Shown here: positions 61,589-64,000 of the stretch, piece by piece
Numbering within the stretch: position 1 is the first letter of the stretch
Layout: every line of letters begins with the position of its first letter
Translations under genes and position numbers: made by a program
Notes under the pieces: generated by a model
What the model was told of the DNA's origin: nothing
The model's database searches: none
The model's input: the letters and a program-made list of their open reading frames with translations, nothing else
Assembly: GCF_024227715.1 (NCBI RefSeq)
Contig: NZ_CP100448.1
Coordinates: 1,757,655-1,821,654, forward strand
DNA: 64,000 bases
From: Halomarina litorea
GTDB taxonomy: Archaea > Halobacteriota > Halobacteria > Halobacteriales > Haloarculaceae
Direction: 5' to 3'

Positions 61589-63058
61589 ATGGCCGAGGAG
61601 TCGACGGATGGCGGGGTGACGGGGAGTCTCGGCACCCGGGTCCGCCGGGCGCTGGCCGTCCGACTCGGTATCGACCGCCGGGCGCTCGCGGCCCTCCGCG
61701 TCTCGCTCGGAGTCCTCCTGCTCGTCGACCTCCTCGCTCGCTCGCGTCACCTCGTCGCGTTCCACGCCGACGCGGGCGTCCTGCCCCACGCCGTCCTCCG
61801 GGCGCAGTACCCGGCGTTCTCCGACCTCTCGATTCACCTCCTGTTCGGGGCGGCGTGGGCGCAGGCGGCCCTGTTCGCTCTCGCGGGGGCGTTCGCCCTC
61901 GCACTCCTCGCGGGCTACCGGACCAGAGTGGCGACGCTCGGGTCGCTCTGCCTGCTCGTCTCGCTGCACGCGGCAAACCCTCTCGTGCTGAACGCGGGCG
62001 ACCGACTCCTGCGGCGACTGCTCTTCTGGGGGCTGTTCCTCCCGCTCGGGGATCGGTGGTCGGTCGGCGCGGTTCGCCGCGGTGCGGACCGCGAGCGCGG
62101 GCGCGTCACGACGCTGGCTTCGGCCGCGTTGCTCGCGCAGGTCGTCGCCGTCTACGCGACGAACGCCGTCTTCAAACTCCGCGGCGGGGAGTGGACCGGC
62201 GGCGACGCCCTCCGGTACGCCCTCGCACTCGACGCCTACGCCACCCCGCTCGGGGACGTGCTGGTCGGCTTCCCCGACCTGCTCGCGGTCCTCGGGTGGA
62301 CGTGGCTCGCGATGGTCGTCGCCTCGCCGCTCCTCCTCGTCCTGACGGGCATCGCCCGCGCCCTGTTCGTCGGGGCGTTCCTCGCCGATCACCTCGGGAT
62401 GCTCGGCACGATGAGCCTCGGCCTCTTCCCCCTCGTCTCGGTCGCGTCGCTCCTCCCCTTCCTCCCCCCGCGAGTCTGGGACGCCACCGAACGGCGGGTC
62501 GTTGTACCGCTGGGAGCGCGCCCGCGGGCGAGGCGTGCGCGCGAACGGGTGTCAGGGGCACTCGCCCCGCACACGGGGTCGAGCGACCGGGTCACCCGGT
62601 GGGGCCGGCGGGCGGGGACCGCACTCGCGTTCGCCGGCCTGCTGGTCCTGCTGGTGTGGAACGCGGCCGCACTCGGCTACGTGGACGTGGCCGACGGCGA
62701 CTCGTCGGCGGACCTCTCGGACCGTCGGTGGGACATGTTCGCGAACCCGCCGACCGCGGAGCGGTGGTACGTCGCCGAGGGCCGCCTCGAATCGGGCGAA
62801 CGGGTGGAGGCGTTCCGGATGCCGCCGGGCGGGGACTACACGAACGCGCGCTGGCGAAAGTACGCCGGGTCGGCGTCGTGGGGGGACGCCTCCGTCCGCC
62901 GGCACATCGCGTCCTACGCCTGCGAGCGCTGGAACGCGGGCCACGAGTCCCGCGTCGAGGCGGTGACCCTGCGCGCCACGGAGCGAACTACGACCTTCGG
63001 CGGGCCGGACACGGTCGACCGCGCCGAACTCGGGACGTACCCCTGCCGTCCGTCCTGA
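61589..63058 (+). CDS. HTTM (VKG carboxylase-like) multi-pass membrane protein
   Basis: 489 aa. About eight membrane helices span residues 25-310, followed by one more near 343-362, then a soluble C-terminal domain (about 365-489). The part RVSLGVLLLVDLLARSRHLV, RLLFWGLFLPLGDRWSVGAV and YATNAVFKLRGGEWTGGDAL belongs to the HTTM family (horizontally transferred transmembrane domain), related to vitamin-K-dependent gamma-carboxylase. The C-terminal part has a WDMFANPP motif. Enzyme activity not established. Confidence 0.85.
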   Translation: MAEESTDGGVTGSLGTRVRRALAVRLGIDRRALAALRVSLGVLLLVDLLARSRHLVAFHADAGVLPHAVLRAQYPAFSDLSIHLLFGAAWAQAALFALAGAFALALLAGYRTRVATLGSLCLLVSLHAANPLVLNAGDRLLRRLLFWGLFLPLGDRWSVGAVRRGADRERGRVTTLASAALLAQVVAVYATNAVFKLRGGEWTGGDALRYALALDAYATPLGDVLVGFPDLLAVLGWTWLAMVVASPLLLVLTGIARALFVGAFLADHLGMLGTMSLGLFPLVSVASLLPFLPPRVWDATERRVVVPLGARPRARRARERVSGALAPHTGSSDRVTRWGRRAGTALAFAGLLVLLVWNAAALGYVDVADGDSSADLSDRRWDMFANPPTAERWYVAEGRLESGERVEAFRMPPGGDYTNARWRKYAGSASWGDASVRRHIASYACERWNAGHESRVEAVTLRATERTTTFGGPDTVDRAELGTYPCRPS

Positions 63059-63080
63059 CCTTCGGGCCTCGACTACCGGC

Positions 63081-63090
63081 AATATATTCC
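63081..63090 (+). promoter_or_regulatory. TATA box of the SBP56-like gene
   Basis: aatatattcc lies about 47-56 nt upstream of the ATG at 63137; it predicts a short leader of about 25 nt. Confidence 0.55.
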
Positions 63091-63136
63091 GCAATGCGCT
63101 ATGTGAGAAGTGTTGCCGCGAAACGACTTCTGTACC

Positions 63137-64000
63137 ATGAGTGATGCCGACGCACCTCACGACGAGCACGACGACCACGCGGGACACGACCACGACCACG
63201 GCGACCACGCGGGACCGGGCTACTCGACGCCGCAGGCGGCCATCGAGGAGTCCGAGCGCGAGCAGTTGGCCTACGTGATGGGACTCTACGTCGGAACGGA
63301 TGTGGACGCGCCCGACTTCCTCGGCGTAGTGGACGTCGACCCGGACTCGCCGACGTACTGCGAGATAGTGGACCGCGTCGAGATGCCCAACCGCGGCGAC
63401 GAGTTGCACCACTTCGGCTGGAACGCCTGTTCCTCGTCGTGTCACGTCGAGGGACTGGAGCGCCAGCACCTCGTGATTCCGGGCCAGCGCTCCTCGCGCA
63501 TCCACGTCGTCGACACGAAGGACCGCCGGAATCCGGAGATAATCGAGGTCATCGAACCGGAGGAGGTCTTCGAGTACGACCTCTCGGCACCGCACACCGT
63601 CCACTGCATCCCGGACGGCGAGATAATGCTCTCGATGCTGGGGGACGCGGACGGCGAACTCCCCGGGGGGTTCCTCCTCCTGAACGACGACTTCGAAATC
63701 GAGGGGCGCTGGGACCCGCCCGGCGAGGTGGAGATGAACTACGACTTCTGGTACCAGCCACGCCAGAACGTGATGATATCGAGCGAGTGGGCCGCCCCGC
63801 AGACCTACTACCCCGGCTTCGACCTCGATGACGTGGAGGCGGGCAAGTACGGCCGGAAACTCCACGTCTGGGACTGGGAGGAAAAGGAGATACGACAGAC
63901 CATCGACCTCGGCGAGGAAGGGATGATACCCCTCGAAGTGCGCTTCCTCCACTCGCCCGTCTCCACCCACGGATTCGTGGGCGCGGCGCTCTCCTCGAAC
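63137..64000 (+). CDS. Selenium-binding protein (SBP56) family, probable methanethiol oxidase; 3' end outside window
   Basis: 288 residues visible, no stop before the window end. A His/Asp-rich N-terminus (HDEHDDHAGHDHDHGDHAG, a plausible metal-binding tail) precedes a seven-bladed-propeller-type sequence: HHFGWNACSSSCH, with the conserved Cys, and LERQHLVIPGQRSSRIHVVD, then YDFWYQPRQNVMISSEWA. SBP56/methanethiol oxidase homologues oxidise methanethiol to formaldehyde, H2S and H2O2 with copper in bacteria. In archaea the role is unproven. Confidence 0.9.
   Translation, partial: MSDADAPHDEHDDHAGHDHDHGDHAGPGYSTPQAAIEESEREQLAYVMGLYVGTDVDAPDFLGVVDVDPDSPTYCEIVDRVEMPNRGDELHHFGWNACSSSCHVEGLERQHLVIPGQRSSRIHVVDTKDRRNPEIIEVIEPEEVFEYDLSAPHTVHCIPDGEIMLSMLGDADGELPGGFLLLNDDFEIEGRWDPPGEVEMNYDFWYQPRQNVMISSEWAAPQTYYPGFDLDDVEAGKYGRKLHVWDWEEKEIRQTIDLGEEGMIPLEVRFLHSPVSTHGFVGAALSSN

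Overview
The window is chromosomal DNA from a halophilic archaeon (class Halobacteria). The evidence is very high GC with strong third-position G/C bias, strongly acidic proteins, archaeal-type information genes (RpoD, RpoN, RpoK, L7Ae, L18e, L24e, S28e, GluRS, TmcA) and TATA-like boxes about 25-35 nt upstream of start codons, implying many leaderless mRNAs. Lineage-typical families also occur: a bacterio-opsin-activator-type HTH, a DUF7344-like regulator, small Cys-rich zinc proteins and Tat-type lipoproteins. I see no insertion sequence, integrase, phage gene or CRISPR array.

Left third (1-25.5 kb): mostly monocistronic metabolic and accessory genes. These are a partial S15 peptidase, surE, an Rsm22-like methyltransferase coupled to prephenate dehydrogenase, an M24 peptidase, a penicillin-acylase-like Ntn hydrolase, a flavin amine oxidase, a K+ channel with two RCK units, PH-domain membrane proteins, DUF2071, an aldo/keto reductase, DoxX, a Bat-type HTH, trehalose-phosphatase and tyrosyl-tRNA synthetase. 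Two small genes here (13.5 kb and 24.7 kb) read as single-base frameshifts, and an 11-bp minisatellite lies between convergent genes at 2.8 kb.

Middle (25.5-48 kb): isoprenoid genes (isopentenyl phosphate kinase, mevalonate kinase, and further on geranylgeranyl-diphosphate synthase) flank the archaeal ribosomal/RNA-polymerase cluster. That cluster is read leftward as tRNA-Ser, S13, S4, S11, RpoD, tRNA-Leu, L18e, L13, S9, RpoN, RpoK, enolase, S2. MoaA and an Mrp-type ATPase diverge from a shared promoter region. A very large secreted PKD protein is followed by a secreted membrane-anchored companion of unknown function. RNase J and GGPP synthase share an operon behind a long, foldable leader.

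Right third (48-64 kb): a ferredoxin precedes a coupled FixAB-FixCX (electron-transfer flavoprotein:quinone oxidoreductase) operon in which EtfA has an extra N-terminal helical repeat domain and FixC is fused to a FixX ferredoxin. Further on are an HTH-GNAT fusion, TmcA, an L7Ae-S28e-L24e-Ndk operon behind a structured leader, the remnant of an S9 peptidase that has lost its middle, an HTTM membrane protein, and a selenium-binding-protein (SBP56) homologue cut by the window end.

The points most worth attention are the two structured leaders (RNase J, L7Ae), the PKD/companion pair, the variant ETF operon, the acidic extensions on S2, S13 and L24e, three broken genes, and a 13-codon mini-ORF apparently coupling two genes. 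I did not find a system I can confidently call new.
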